NCBI GenBank assembly: GCA_024275635.1
Contig: JAJRYT010000151.1
Coordinates: forward strand, 124,001 to 188,000
Direction: 5' to 3'
Source of the DNA: Chloroflexota bacterium
GTDB lineage: Bacteria > Chloroflexota > Anaerolineae > Promineifilales > Promineifilaceae
DNA: 64,000 nucleotides
Made by a program: the position numbers and the translations under genes. Positions 8,128 to 16,085 of this stretch are shown in pieces; the stretch's first letter is position 1, and every line of letters begins with the position of its first letter. Under the pieces are notes generated by a model. The model saw only the letters and a list, made by a program, of their open reading frames with translations. It searched no databases and was not told the origin of the DNA.

Positions 8128-8193
8128 GGTAATTGGTAATTTGGTAATTGGTAAACCGACTATCAATTACGAATTTACCAATTACTAATTACC
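8128..8193. repeat. Self-complementary GGTAATTGGTAATT word repeat
   Basis: GGTAATTGGTAATTTGGTAA (8128-8155 in full) faces AATTTACCAATTACTAATTACC (8172-8193), forming a hairpin upstream of the enoyl-CoA hydratase. The 3' arm overlaps the end of the neighbouring minus-strand gene. The same word occurs at 43036-43066. Confidence 0.75.
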
Positions 8194-9038
8194 GCTTCTA
8201 AAGAACGGCCGTTTCCGGCCAAATAATCACGCAATTGTTCAACGCCGAGCGGGAGGCGCGGCAGATTGTGTTCCTTTTTGCTGCGGACGAGGTAGGCCAT
8301 CGCTTCCGCCTCGTCGAAATCAGCTTCCAGGCAGAGGGTGACGGCGGCGTGCCGGAGCAGGGCGCGTCCGGCTTCATCTAATTCAGCCAGCGTGTTCTGT
8401 AGAAAATGCCCGGCCAGATGCCAGCCGGTTTGGGCAATGGCCCAGCCAGGGTCTTCGCCATGCGGCCAGGGCGGGGATTCGCCCCATGCTTTGGCGGGGG
8501 GCAGGATGAAAAAGAGGGTATCGGCCGTTTCCGCCAGAACCGGATTGAGCATAGGGTAGGCGACGGTGGGCATGACGGCCACATCTTTGGGAGCGGATTG
8601 GCCGAGCAGCTTGCCCAAAAAAATCATGATCTGGCTCTGGGCGAAAATCGTTTCTAAACCGGCGCGGGCTTCTTCCCAGGGCTGGCTGTGCGCCGCCCAA
8701 AAGTCGGCCAGCTTTGTTTGCGCGGCAAAATCGAGTAGAACGGCCGTCCACCCGGCTAAACCCTCTGGCAAAGATTCGGTAGGGGCAAAATCGGGCCAGG
8801 CGCAGCGCAGGGCGGCGGTGAAGAAGTCGGTTAGCGGCCGTCCCGTATCCAGTCCGGCGTTGAGTTGGGCGACGGCGGGATGGGCGGCGAACGGCCGTAC
8901 AAATTGCCGCAGTTGTTTGCTGTGTGGATGGACGGCGTGGGGAGCCTGCCCCTGTTCTTTGTCGGGCCAATCGCTGGCGGCGAGAACGGCCGTTGCCAAC
9001 CGCGCTCGTTCATCAATCACAACCATTAGTTCAGACAT
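8175..9038 (-). CDS. Hypothetical protein, 287 aa
   Basis: I do not recognise this family. The frame is open from an ATG at 9038 with an AGGAGA-type ribosome-binding site and has the codon pattern of its neighbours, so it is a real gene. It is soluble, rich in Ala, Leu and Trp, with a central helical part (GWAIAQTGWHLAGHFLQ) and no clear catalytic motif, signal peptide or membrane span. The last residues (EAVISNW) are encoded by the 3' arm of the adjacent word repeat, so the original C-terminus has been altered or extended by the repeat. Three ACGGCCGT octamers and one near-match fall inside. Function unknown. Confidence 0.7.
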   Translation of the reverse strand: MSELMVVIDERARLATAVLAASDWPDKEQGQAPHAVHPHSKQLRQFVRPFAAHPAVAQLNAGLDTGRPLTDFFTAALRCAWPDFAPTESLPEGLAGWTAVLLDFAAQTKLADFWAAHSQPWEEARAGLETIFAQSQIMIFLGKLLGQSAPKDVAVMPTVAYPMLNPVLAETADTLFFILPPAKAWGESPPWPHGEDPGWAIAQTGWHLAGHFLQNTLAELDEAGRALLRHAAVTLCLEADFDEAEAMAYLVRSKKEHNLPRLPLGVEQLRDYLAGNGRSLEAVISNW

Positions 9039-9057
9039 GGCAATCTCCTGGTAAAAA

Positions 9058-9118
9058 ATGATTAAAGATTAAAGATTGGCGAGCAATCTTCAATCTTCAA
9101 TCTTCAATCTTTAATCAT
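9058..9118. repeat. Self-complementary ATTAAAGATT/AATCTTCAATC word repeat
   Basis: ATTAAAGATTAAAGATTGG faces four tandem CAATCTT units ending in TTAATCAT, forming a hairpin between two minus-strand genes. The same words occur at 889-955, 33186-33245 and 45535-45615. Confidence 0.75.
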
Positions 9119-9867
9119 CAAATCCGGTAATCCCCTTCCACCTTCGGCCACAAGCGCCAGACGAGGATGAGGTAGGCGGCGCCGGCGGCCAGGTAAAGCG
9201 ATTGCAGTTCGCTGGACTGCGGCGGCGATTGCGGAACCATCACCACCCAGGCGGTAAAGCTGTGCAGGGCTTGAATGACGGCCACGCCGATGAGACTGCC
9301 CGTGCGTAAACGAATGACGCCGTACAAGACGCCCCACAAAATGAAATAGACAAAGCTGATAAGGGAGCCGGTGTACGATTCCTGGAAAAGCAGGTAAGCG
9401 ACCGCGCCAAAGATGATGCCGCTGCCGATGGCCGCCGTCATCGCCCCGCGCCAATCGGCCAACGTCCGGAACAGCAGGCCAAAGAGCCAAATCTGGACGG
9501 CAAAGGCTTCAAACAGGAGCAGGAAGATGAAACTACGGGTGGAGTTGGCCGGGCCGAAGCCGACGATATGCACGAAGAGGAAACGCAAGAGCAGAAAGGC
9601 GATCCAGCCCAGCGCGGCAAAGCCAATCCCGGCGTACAGCGGCCGATGGCCGCGCAGCCCCATGCCCGACAGGCCGTACCAGCGCAGGCCAATGAACCAG
9701 CTTACCAGCCCCAGCCCGGCAAACAGGATGGCGGCGGCGGATTGGTCGTAAACGGCCGTTCTCCTGCTGCCGGCCAGAAGAGACAATAAAATCGCCCCGC
9801 CCAGCGGCGCTAAAAAAGCGATGAGCAGTCGTAAAAGTGTGGGATTCGATTGATTCTCATTCGACAT
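9118..9867 (-). CDS. Polytopic membrane protein, CPBP (CAAX protease)-like, catalytic motif degenerate
   Basis: The 249-residue protein has about seven to eight hydrophobic segments. Its second half resembles the CPBP/ABI intramembrane protease fold: a long helix FEAFAVQIWLFGLLFRTLADW, a second glycine-rich helix FGAVAYLLF, and a late ALHSFTAW. The family hallmark EExxxR is not intact in the first helix (only the E of FEAF and the final FR remain recognisable), so proteolysis is doubtful. It may be a non-catalytic relative or a different membrane family. It follows the hypothetical gene's strand and is separated from it by a word repeat. Confidence 0.6.
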   Translation of the reverse strand: MSNENQSNPTLLRLLIAFLAPLGGAILLSLLAGSRRTAVYDQSAAAILFAGLGLVSWFIGLRWYGLSGMGLRGHRPLYAGIGFAALGWIAFLLLRFLFVHIVGFGPANSTRSFIFLLLFEAFAVQIWLFGLLFRTLADWRGAMTAAIGSGIIFGAVAYLLFQESYTGSLISFVYFILWGVLYGVIRLRTGSLIGVAVIQALHSFTAWVVMVPQSPPQSSELQSLYLAAGAAYLILVWRLWPKVEGDYRI

Positions 9868-9925
9868 GGCGCTTAGATTGTAAAGCGGAACATGAAAAAC
9901 GTAAACATAGTGGAACCAAAATCGG

Positions 9926-9980
9926 CCACGAATTTCACGAATGACACGAATTAAAAACCTGCTTTTCGTGTCATTTATGG
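9926..9980. repeat. Inverted-repeat element (CACGAAT family), copy 2
   Basis: CCACGAATTTCACGAATGAC faces CGTGTCATTTATGG in the spacer between divergent genes. The left arm is nearly identical to the element at 7252-7318. Confidence 0.7.
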
Positions 9981-10045
9981 CAAAAATCTTGCGTTACCGA
10001 AGCTGATTGGTTGTCTGCCGATGGTCGCTCAGTTACACTCCTGCG

Positions 10046-11218
10046 GTGAGTAAACCCAAGACACCCCGATTAGCTGTTCAATTGACCATCATCACCTTTG
10101 CCCGGCTGCTGCTGAACACCGGCTTGCGGATGGTGTACCCGTTTGCCCCGGCGTTGGCGCGCGGATTGGGAGTGAGGTTGGCGGCCGTTTACCAACTCAT
10201 CGTCATACGCAACTTTTCCGGCTTTTTCAGCCCGGTGTTTGGCCCGCTGTCGGAGCGGTACGGCCGGCGCGCGGTCATGGTTGGGGCGATAATTTCGTTT
10301 AGCCTGGGAACGGCCGTCGTCGCTGTCTGGCCCGCGTATTGGCCGTTGGGCGTCACCCTCATCGCCATTTCCGTGACCAAAGTGGCGTATGATCCGGCCA
10401 TGCAAGCCTACATCGGCGATATCGTCCCTTACCAACAGCGGGGCAAAGCGATTGCCGTCACCGAGATGTCCTGGTCAGGCGGACTGCTGTTGGGCGCGCC
10501 AGCGATTGGCTTCATCATTGCTCGCTGGGGCTGGCAGGCGCCGTTTGCCTGGCTGGCCGGACTGGGGCTGCTGGCGGCGCTGGCTTTGTGGCGCGTTATC
10601 CCGCACAGCGCCGGCGGCGACGGCCAGCCGACGAATTTGCGGGAAACGTTGGGCGTCATCCGGCAGCGCCCTGTCATTTGGGCGGCTGGCGTTTACATCA
10701 TGCTGGCGATGGCCTCGAACGAATCGCTGTTCATCGTTTACGGCGACTGGATGGAGGTCAGTTTTGGCCTGTCGCTGACCAGATTGGGGTTGACGACGGG
10801 GATCGTTGGCGGGGCGGAAGTGATCGGGGAACTGTTTGCCGGTTGGGCGGTGGATCGCTTTGGCAAACGGCCGATTATTATCACGTCCGGGCTGGTGAAT
10901 GTGCTGGTGTATGCACTTTTGCCGGTGACGGCCGTCTCCCTCACCAGCGCCCTCATCACGCTGTTTATCCTCTTCCTCACCTTTGAGATCACCATCGTCG
11001 GCGGCGTACCGCTTCTCACCGAGATCGTCCCCCGCGCCCGCGGCGTGGTCATGTCCGTCGTCATGGCCTCCTTTGCCCTGGGGCGCACGCTAGGGACGCT
11101 GGTCGGCCCCTTTATGGCCCAAAGCTTTGGCACAACTGGCAACGGGTTGACCTCGGCGGGGATGATGTTGATTGCCGTCCTGGTCATGGCGCGTTGGGTG
11201 AGGGAGGATGGCGCGTAG
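10046..11218 (+). CDS. MFS transporter
   Basis: A major facilitator superfamily permease that uses ion gradients to move a small solute; substrate unknown. The 390-residue protein shows twelve hydrophobic segments in two halves and the loop 2-3 signature GPLSERYGRRAVM (motif A). A related sequence, GWAVDRFGKRPIII, lies in the second half. I place the start at GTG 10046 (VSKPKTPRLAVQL); the frame extends upstream to a TTG at 10007 without similarity to a membrane helix. Related proteins include drug-efflux and arabinose-efflux-like MFS members. No neighbouring gene suggests the substrate. Confidence 0.85.
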   Translation: MSKPKTPRLAVQLTIITFARLLLNTGLRMVYPFAPALARGLGVRLAAVYQLIVIRNFSGFFSPVFGPLSERYGRRAVMVGAIISFSLGTAVVAVWPAYWPLGVTLIAISVTKVAYDPAMQAYIGDIVPYQQRGKAIAVTEMSWSGGLLLGAPAIGFIIARWGWQAPFAWLAGLGLLAALALWRVIPHSAGGDGQPTNLRETLGVIRQRPVIWAAGVYIMLAMASNESLFIVYGDWMEVSFGLSLTRLGLTTGIVGGAEVIGELFAGWAVDRFGKRPIIITSGLVNVLVYALLPVTAVSLTSALITLFILFLTFEITIVGGVPLLTEIVPRARGVVMSVVMASFALGRTLGTLVGPFMAQSFGTTGNGLTSAGMMLIAVLVMARWVREDGA

Positions 11219-11224
11219 GAGCGG

Positions 11225-11277
11225 GACGACCGGGGTGGATTTGGAATATTAACAGGCGGCCTTTTCTCTCGGTCGTC
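11225..11277. other. Inverted repeat downstream of the MFS gene
   Basis: GACGACCG (11225-11232) is repeated in reverse complement as CGGTCGTC (11270-11277) with a loop of about 37 bases. It may be a weak terminator or a remnant repeat. The rest of the 212-base spacer up to hutI shows nothing clear except a TAGAAT -10-like box at 11387-11392. Confidence 0.35.
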
Positions 11278-11430
11278 TCACCCAAGCTTACAGCTTGATC
11301 AGGGCGAGACGGGACGGAGATATGACCATTCATTCCTTGTAAGGCCATGCCGCGCCATCCCACACCCTACCAAACGCAAAATCTGTTAGAATCTTAGGCA
11401 TATTAGCGCAAAAGAAAGAAGGAAAAAGCG

Positions 11431-12693
11431 ATGCAAGAAATTGATTTACTCATTCATTCAGCCAGCCAGGTTTGCGTGGTTCCTGGTTATGATGGGCCGC
11501 AGCGCGGCGAGCGGTTGGGCGATTTGGGCATTGTCGAGGATGGCGCGGTGGCCGTCAAAGAGGGCCGGATTGTGGCGGTGGGCAAATCGGTTGAACTGCG
11601 GGCGGATTACGAGGCTGAAACGATGATTGACGCCAACGGCCGTACCCTCACCCCCGGTTTTGTAGACCCCCACACCCACCTGCCCTGGTACGGCGACCGG
11701 GCCAACGAGTTTGAGATGCGGCTGGGCGGCGCGAGTTACATGGAAATCATGGCCGCTGGCGGCGGCATCATGTCCACCGTGCGCAGCGTGCGCCAAGCCA
11801 GCCTAGATGAGTTGGTCGCTGACAATCTGCCCCGGCTGGCGCGGATGCTGCGCTACGGCACAACCAGCGCGGAAATGAAAACCGGCTATGGTTTGGAAAA
11901 AGCGGCCGAACTCAAGCAGTTGGACGCCATGTGGCAACTCAGTCAGCGCCAGCCGGTGGAGATGGCCTTCACCTTTTTACCGGCTCATGCAGTTCCGGCG
12001 GAGTGGCACGGCCGTACTGACGCTTACGTGAATTATGTTATCACCGAACTGCTCCCCGCCGGGGCCGAGTGGATGCAAAAACACGGCGTCACCTTGTTCT
12101 GCGACGTGTTTTGCGAGGCCGGGGTTTTCGACGTGGCCCAAACCCGCCGCATTCTGACCCGCGCCGCCGCACTGGGTTTCCGGCTTAAAGTCCACGCCGA
12201 CGAATTTGAAGGATTGGGCGGGACGAAATTGGCCGTTGAACTGGGGGCGGTATCGGCCGATCACCTGGTCAAAACGCCAGACGCCGACATCTCCGCGCTG
12301 GGGCAGGGGGAAACGATAGCCGTCGGTCTGCCGGGCACGCCGTTCGGCCTGGCAGAGCGCGAATACACTCCGGCTAAAGCGATTTTGGCGGCGGGCGGCG
12401 CGCTGGCGCTGGCCTCCGATTGCAACCCGGGCACAACCTGGAATGAATCCATGCAGATGGTCATTGCCCTGGGCTGCCGCTATATGGAGTTGACGCAGGC
12501 GCAGGCGCTAGCGGCGGCCACGCTGAACGCGGCCTACGCCATCGGGTGCGGCGCAGAGATTGGCAGCCTGGAACCGGGCAAGCAGGCGGATATCCTCATT
12601 TTGGATACGGCCGATTACCGCCAACTGGGCTACCGCTACGGCACAAACCTGGTACAAACGGTCATCAAGAAAGGGCAGGTTGTTGTCGAATGA
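11431..12693 (+). CDS. hutI: Imidazolonepropionase
   Basis: Hydrolyses 4-imidazolone-5-propanoate to N-formimino-L-glutamate, the third step of histidine breakdown. The 420-residue amidohydrolase shows the metal ligands DPHTHLPW (about 78-85), KVHADEFEGLGGTKLAVELG and LASDCNPGT near the C-terminus, all typical of HutI. Length is normal. A GAAGGA ribosome-binding site precedes the ATG. No hutH, hutU or hutG gene is present in the window, so the pathway genes are scattered or encoded elsewhere. A perfect hairpin follows the gene. Confidence 0.95.
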   Translation: MQEIDLLIHSASQVCVVPGYDGPQRGERLGDLGIVEDGAVAVKEGRIVAVGKSVELRADYEAETMIDANGRTLTPGFVDPHTHLPWYGDRANEFEMRLGGASYMEIMAAGGGIMSTVRSVRQASLDELVADNLPRLARMLRYGTTSAEMKTGYGLEKAAELKQLDAMWQLSQRQPVEMAFTFLPAHAVPAEWHGRTDAYVNYVITELLPAGAEWMQKHGVTLFCDVFCEAGVFDVAQTRRILTRAAALGFRLKVHADEFEGLGGTKLAVELGAVSADHLVKTPDADISALGQGETIAVGLPGTPFGLAEREYTPAKAILAAGGALALASDCNPGTTWNESMQMVIALGCRYMELTQAQALAAATLNAAYAIGCGAEIGSLEPGKQADILILDTADYRQLGYRYGTNLVQTVIKKGQVVVE

Positions 12694-12713
12694 TGTAGAA
12701 ACATTCGTATACC

Positions 12714-12746
12714 AGACCTGCGAGGTTTTGGACACCTCGCAGGTCT
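12714..12746 (+). terminator. Hairpin after hutI (AGACCTGCGAGG family)
   Basis: A perfect 13-bp stem (AGACCTGCGAGGT 12714-12726 with its complement 12734-12746) and a 7-base loop follows hutI. Only a poor T-run is present, so it may be a repeat that doubles as a terminator. Confidence 0.65.
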
Positions 12747-12790
12747 CCTCTGTTCATGATGATGATTACAGATAACCGATCCAGTTGTGA

Positions 12791-12796
12791 TATTAT
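12791..12796 (+). promoter_or_regulatory. -10 box next to the start codon, possible leaderless transcript
   Basis: TATTAT lies six bases before the ATG at 12803, so transcription would begin at or within a base or two of the start codon. No Shine-Dalgarno sequence is present. The -35 region is weak (TTACAG, 12766-12771). Confidence 0.5.
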
Positions 12797-12802
12797 TCTC
12801 CC

Positions 12803-13483
12803 ATGACAACCATTGTTCTGGTGCGACACGGCGAAAATGAGTGGGTGAAGAAGGGCCGCCTGGCCGGGTGGATTCCGGGCGTTCACTTGAATGAGAAGGG
12901 GCAGCAGCAGGCTGAGGCGGCGGCGCAGCGGTTGGCCGAACTGCCGGTAACGGCCGTTTACAGCAGTCCCGTCACCCGCTGCCTGGAAACGGCCGCCTAC
13001 ATTGTCCGACCGCATAATTTGGACATCATCCAATTAGAAACAGTCGGCGAAGTCCGCTACGGGAAGTGGGAAGGTAAAAAAATCAAAAAACTGGCGAAAA
13101 AGAAGCCCTGGTTTACGGTACAGTTTTTCCCCAGTCGGTTTCGATTCCCGGAAGGCGAAGCCCTGCATGAAGTTCAACTGCGAGCCACCCAGGCATTAGA
13201 AGCGCTCAGCCAACAGCGCCCGGAAGATGTGATTGTTGTTGTTTCCCACGCCGATCTCATTAAACTTGTCCTGGCCTATTACCTGGGTGTTCATATTGAT
13301 CTCTTCCAGCGGTTGACCATTTACCCGGCTTCTATCAGCGTCATCATGCTGGCGCAATCGGGCGGCGTGCGCGTTTTGCGTATGAATGATGATGGCCCGC
13401 TGCAGTTTCCGGCCAGGACTGATAAGAAAAAGGGGACAAAAAAGCGGCGGGAGACGGCCGTTACCGAACCATCTGCCGAATGA
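12803..13483 (+). CDS. Histidine phosphatase (phosphoglycerate mutase-like), first gene of a conserved trio
   Basis: A phosphoesterase of the histidine phosphatase superfamily. The 226-residue protein shows LVRHGEN at the N-terminus (phospho-accepting His), YSSPVTRCLETA (second Arg), GEVRYGKWEGK (catalytic acid) and VSHADLIKLVL (second His), so it should be active. The C-terminus is Lys/Arg-rich. The two genes downstream encode a DUF3090 protein and an SCO1664-type kinase-like protein. This same order is known to me from actinobacteria, where the enzyme is called an MSMEG_4193-type phosphomutase. The physiological substrate is unknown. Translation probably starts from a leaderless mRNA. Confidence 0.88.
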   Translation: MTTIVLVRHGENEWVKKGRLAGWIPGVHLNEKGQQQAEAAAQRLAELPVTAVYSSPVTRCLETAAYIVRPHNLDIIQLETVGEVRYGKWEGKKIKKLAKKKPWFTVQFFPSRFRFPEGEALHEVQLRATQALEALSQQRPEDVIVVVSHADLIKLVLAYYLGVHIDLFQRLTIYPASISVIMLAQSGGVRVLRMNDDGPLQFPARTDKKKGTKKRRETAVTEPSAE

Positions 13484-13516
13484 CGAAACAATGACACATG
13501 AAGGAAAATCACACCT

Positions 13517-14035
13517 ATGGCTCGCCATATTGAATTAAATCCGGTATCCCATCTGACTATTGGCACAGTTGGCGCCCCTGGAACACGGGTCTTTTACTTG
13601 CAAGGCAGCCGGGGGACGCAGATCGTCTCATTGACGATGGAAAAAGAACAAGCCCGGTTATTAGCTGGTAGTTTCGAGACGTTGCTGACTGAATTAGCCG
13701 AAAAATACCCGCCGGATACCCGCGAAGCACAGGAAGATCCGATGTGGACGGACATGCGCTTACGAGAACCCGTCGAGGCGCTGTTTCGGATTGGCAACAT
13801 CGGGTTAGGCTTTAATGAAGAGACAAATCAGATCGTCCTGGTAGCTTATGAATTAGTGGATGAAGGCGAGGAACCAAACGTCGTTAGCTTTTGGATATCA
13901 CGTTTCCAGGTGCAAGCGCTCATTAAACATACGATGGAAGTTATCAGCGCCGGCCGTCCGATTTGTGGCAACTGCGGTCAACCCATCGACGCGGAAGGAC
14001 ATTTTTGCCCGAATCGAAACGGACATAGCCACTGA
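13517..14035 (+). CDS. DUF3090 family protein
   Basis: A 172-residue soluble protein of unknown function. It shows the conserved N-terminus (VFYLQGSRGTQIVSLTMEKEQ), the central block FRIGNIGLGFNEETNQIVL and a C-terminal zinc-ribbon-like knuckle CGNCGQPIDAEGHFCPNRNGH. These match DUF3090, described in actinobacteria and Chloroflexota and nearly always beside a histidine phosphatase and an SCO1664-type protein. It sits 33 bases after the phosphatase and 16 bases before the kinase-like gene, so the three are probably cotranscribed. The family could be an adaptor or substrate for the two flanking enzymes (inference). Confidence 0.88.
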   Translation: MARHIELNPVSHLTIGTVGAPGTRVFYLQGSRGTQIVSLTMEKEQARLLAGSFETLLTELAEKYPPDTREAQEDPMWTDMRLREPVEALFRIGNIGLGFNEETNQIVLVAYELVDEGEEPNVVSFWISRFQVQALIKHTMEVISAGRPICGNCGQPIDAEGHFCPNRNGHSH

Positions 14036-14051
14036 TTTAGACATTATCACC

Positions 14052-14807
14052 ATGAGCAGGCCCGGTACAAGCGACATTCTAAATTTGTTGCGAACAGGTA
14101 GGATTGAATTAGAGGGATTGCTGCCCTGGAGTTCCAATTACTCCTTCCTGGTGCGCGTATACGGCCCATTGGCGGGCCAGCCGGAACAGGCTATGATTGC
14201 CGTTTATAAACCGAGACAGGGAGAACGGCCGTTATGGGATTTCCCCCAGGGAACATTATGCCAGCGTGAAGTGGCCGCCTTTCTGATCAGCGCCGCGCTG
14301 GGCTGGGATTTAATTCCGCCCACCGTCTTACGCCAGGGGCCACAGGGCATAGGCTCCGTACAACAGTTCATTGCCCACGATCCCGAATGTCATTATTTCA
14401 CCTTTGAGGGCAATAAAACCTTTCGGCGAGCACTCCAGAAAATTGCCCTGGTAGACATTATCTGCAACAATGCAGACCGTAAAGGCGGGCATGTTTTACT
14501 CCAGGAGGCCGAAAACGCATCCCAGGCCGACCGGCTGTGGGCCATTGATCACGGCATTTGTTTTCACAGTGAATATAAACTACGCACGGTCATCTGGGAA
14601 TTTGCCGGGACGGCTATCCCCGCCGATTTGCTGGCCGATTTGGCTGCTTTACAATCCAAGATGCGGTCACAGCTTTACCCCGAACTACAAGAATTATTGA
14701 GTAAGACTGAATTACTAGGCCTGGAAAACCGATTAGATCGTATAATACAAAGGCAAACATTTATTAAGCCTGGGCCGGGGCGTCATTATCCCTGGCCCCC
14801 TGTATAG
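14052..14807 (+). CDS. SCO1664-family PI3/PI4-kinase-like protein
   Basis: The 251-residue protein has a kinase-like layout: AVYKPRQGERPLWDFPQG contains the nucleotide-binding Lys, CQREVAAFLISAALGWDLIPPT the C-helix region, NADRKGGHVLL the catalytic-loop equivalent (Asp, Lys), and AIDHGICFH the metal-binding Asp. This pattern is shared by phosphatidylinositol-kinase-like and HipA-like folds. The bacterial substrate is not known. I chose ATG 14052, 16 bases after DUF3090, because homology begins there; the frame is open further upstream over the DUF3090 gene. Next to a phosphatase, it suggests a modification/demodification pair. Confidence 0.82.
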   Translation: MSRPGTSDILNLLRTGRIELEGLLPWSSNYSFLVRVYGPLAGQPEQAMIAVYKPRQGERPLWDFPQGTLCQREVAAFLISAALGWDLIPPTVLRQGPQGIGSVQQFIAHDPECHYFTFEGNKTFRRALQKIALVDIICNNADRKGGHVLLQEAENASQADRLWAIDHGICFHSEYKLRTVIWEFAGTAIPADLLADLAALQSKMRSQLYPELQELLSKTELLGLENRLDRIIQRQTFIKPGPGRHYPWPPV

Positions 14808-14820
14808 CGGATTATAAACC

Positions 14821-16023
14821 ATGTCCCATAAAATCCTTGCTGTTGATGATCATCCAGAAACCCTCGATATTGTCGTGAAGACATTACAACATCATGGCTA
14901 CGAAGTGGTTAGTTCGTTGTCTCCTGTTGAAGGATTACAGTTAGCCCAGGATGAATTGCCCGACCTGGCGCTCCTGGACGTAAATATGCCGGAGATGGAT
15001 GGCCTGGAAGTATGCCGCCGAATGCGCGCTATTCCCAAACTTGCCAACATGCCAGTCATTATGTTTACGGCCGAGGATGAACCGTATCAAAAACTGGCTG
15101 GCTTTGACGCCGGGGCGGATGATTACCTGACCAAACCGACAGACCCGGATGAAATGATCGCCCGGATCGAAGGACTCTTGGGCGAAGTTAAAGAGTCTGA
15201 AGAAGAACCGGAAGCAGAAGGTCAGGCGACTCCGGAGGGATTGTTTTATACTGCGCCTGATAAAGGGGGGGTAACGAAGGTAGCTGCGCCGCCGGAAGGC
15301 TGCATGATAGCTGTGTTGGGCGTAAGGGGCGGGGCTGGGGCTACCTTAACAGCCATCAATTTAGCGGCCAGCATTGCCCGGATGAGCCGTCCCTGCACGT
15401 TAGTAGATATGGATATGCAGCAAGGGCATATCTCTCTCTATTTGAACCGCCATATTACCGGCAGTATTAATACATTAGCGGATATTCCCGCCGAGGATAT
15501 TGGTAAATGGCTGCCGCAACAGGCAGTTGAATTAAGCCAGCATTTACAGTTGTTATTGGCGCATCCAAATCAAGACGGCCGTTTCCCCCACCTCTCCGCG
15601 TCACAAACAGCCGTCATCCTTGATACGCTTATACAATCCGGCCAAAGCGTCGTGGTGGATATGGGCCGCGAACAATCCGACGCCCATCGTCTGATTTTGG
15701 AACGGGCCGACCAAGCGCTTGTTTGCCTTTCCCCGGAGCGCATTGCTCTATCAGGCGCCAAACACCTTCTGAGCCAATACCGAAAAAACCTGGCGCCATT
15801 CACCACAGTAAACGCCATCATCTTCGATGTGGGCGGCCAGATGGTTTTGCCGCGAAAAGCCGTCGAAACTTATTTAGAGCATTCGCTCCAGGCTGTCATT
15901 GCCATCTCCCCTAAAGAACTCACACAGGCTGTCAACAAAGGCGCGATACTTGTTGGAACCTATGCGCAGGGCCAAACAGCCAAACAGTTTTACCAGTTAG
16001 CCAGACAGCTTGTCAAAAAATAA
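14821..16023 (+). CDS. Response-regulator receiver fused to a MinD/CpaE-like ATPase
   Basis: The 400-residue protein begins with a CheY-type receiver (about 1-122): DDHPE acidic pair, phospho-acceptor in LLDVNMPEMDG, and Lys in YLTKPTD. A linker rich in Glu follows, then a MinD/ParA-like domain (about 160-400) starting ILGVRGGAGAT. The P-loop is deviant: the signature lysine and the Walker lysine of KGGxGKT are replaced by Arg and Ala. Receiver-MinD fusions are typical of CpaE/TadZ proteins, which place pilus machines at the cell pole and often have odd P-loops. No tad/cpa pilus genes are in the window. It lies 13 bases after the kinase-like gene and may belong to the same operon. Confidence 0.82.
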   Translation: MSHKILAVDDHPETLDIVVKTLQHHGYEVVSSLSPVEGLQLAQDELPDLALLDVNMPEMDGLEVCRRMRAIPKLANMPVIMFTAEDEPYQKLAGFDAGADDYLTKPTDPDEMIARIEGLLGEVKESEEEPEAEGQATPEGLFYTAPDKGGVTKVAAPPEGCMIAVLGVRGGAGATLTAINLAASIARMSRPCTLVDMDMQQGHISLYLNRHITGSINTLADIPAEDIGKWLPQQAVELSQHLQLLLAHPNQDGRFPHLSASQTAVILDTLIQSGQSVVVDMGREQSDAHRLILERADQALVCLSPERIALSGAKHLLSQYRKNLAPFTTVNAIIFDVGGQMVLPRKAVETYLEHSLQAVIAISPKELTQAVNKGAILVGTYAQGQTAKQFYQLARQLVKK

Positions 16024-16085
16024 GAAGGGTGTAAATATACACAAATTTGAAAATCACATAGGTTGTCCAGACAAAAGGTTTATCG

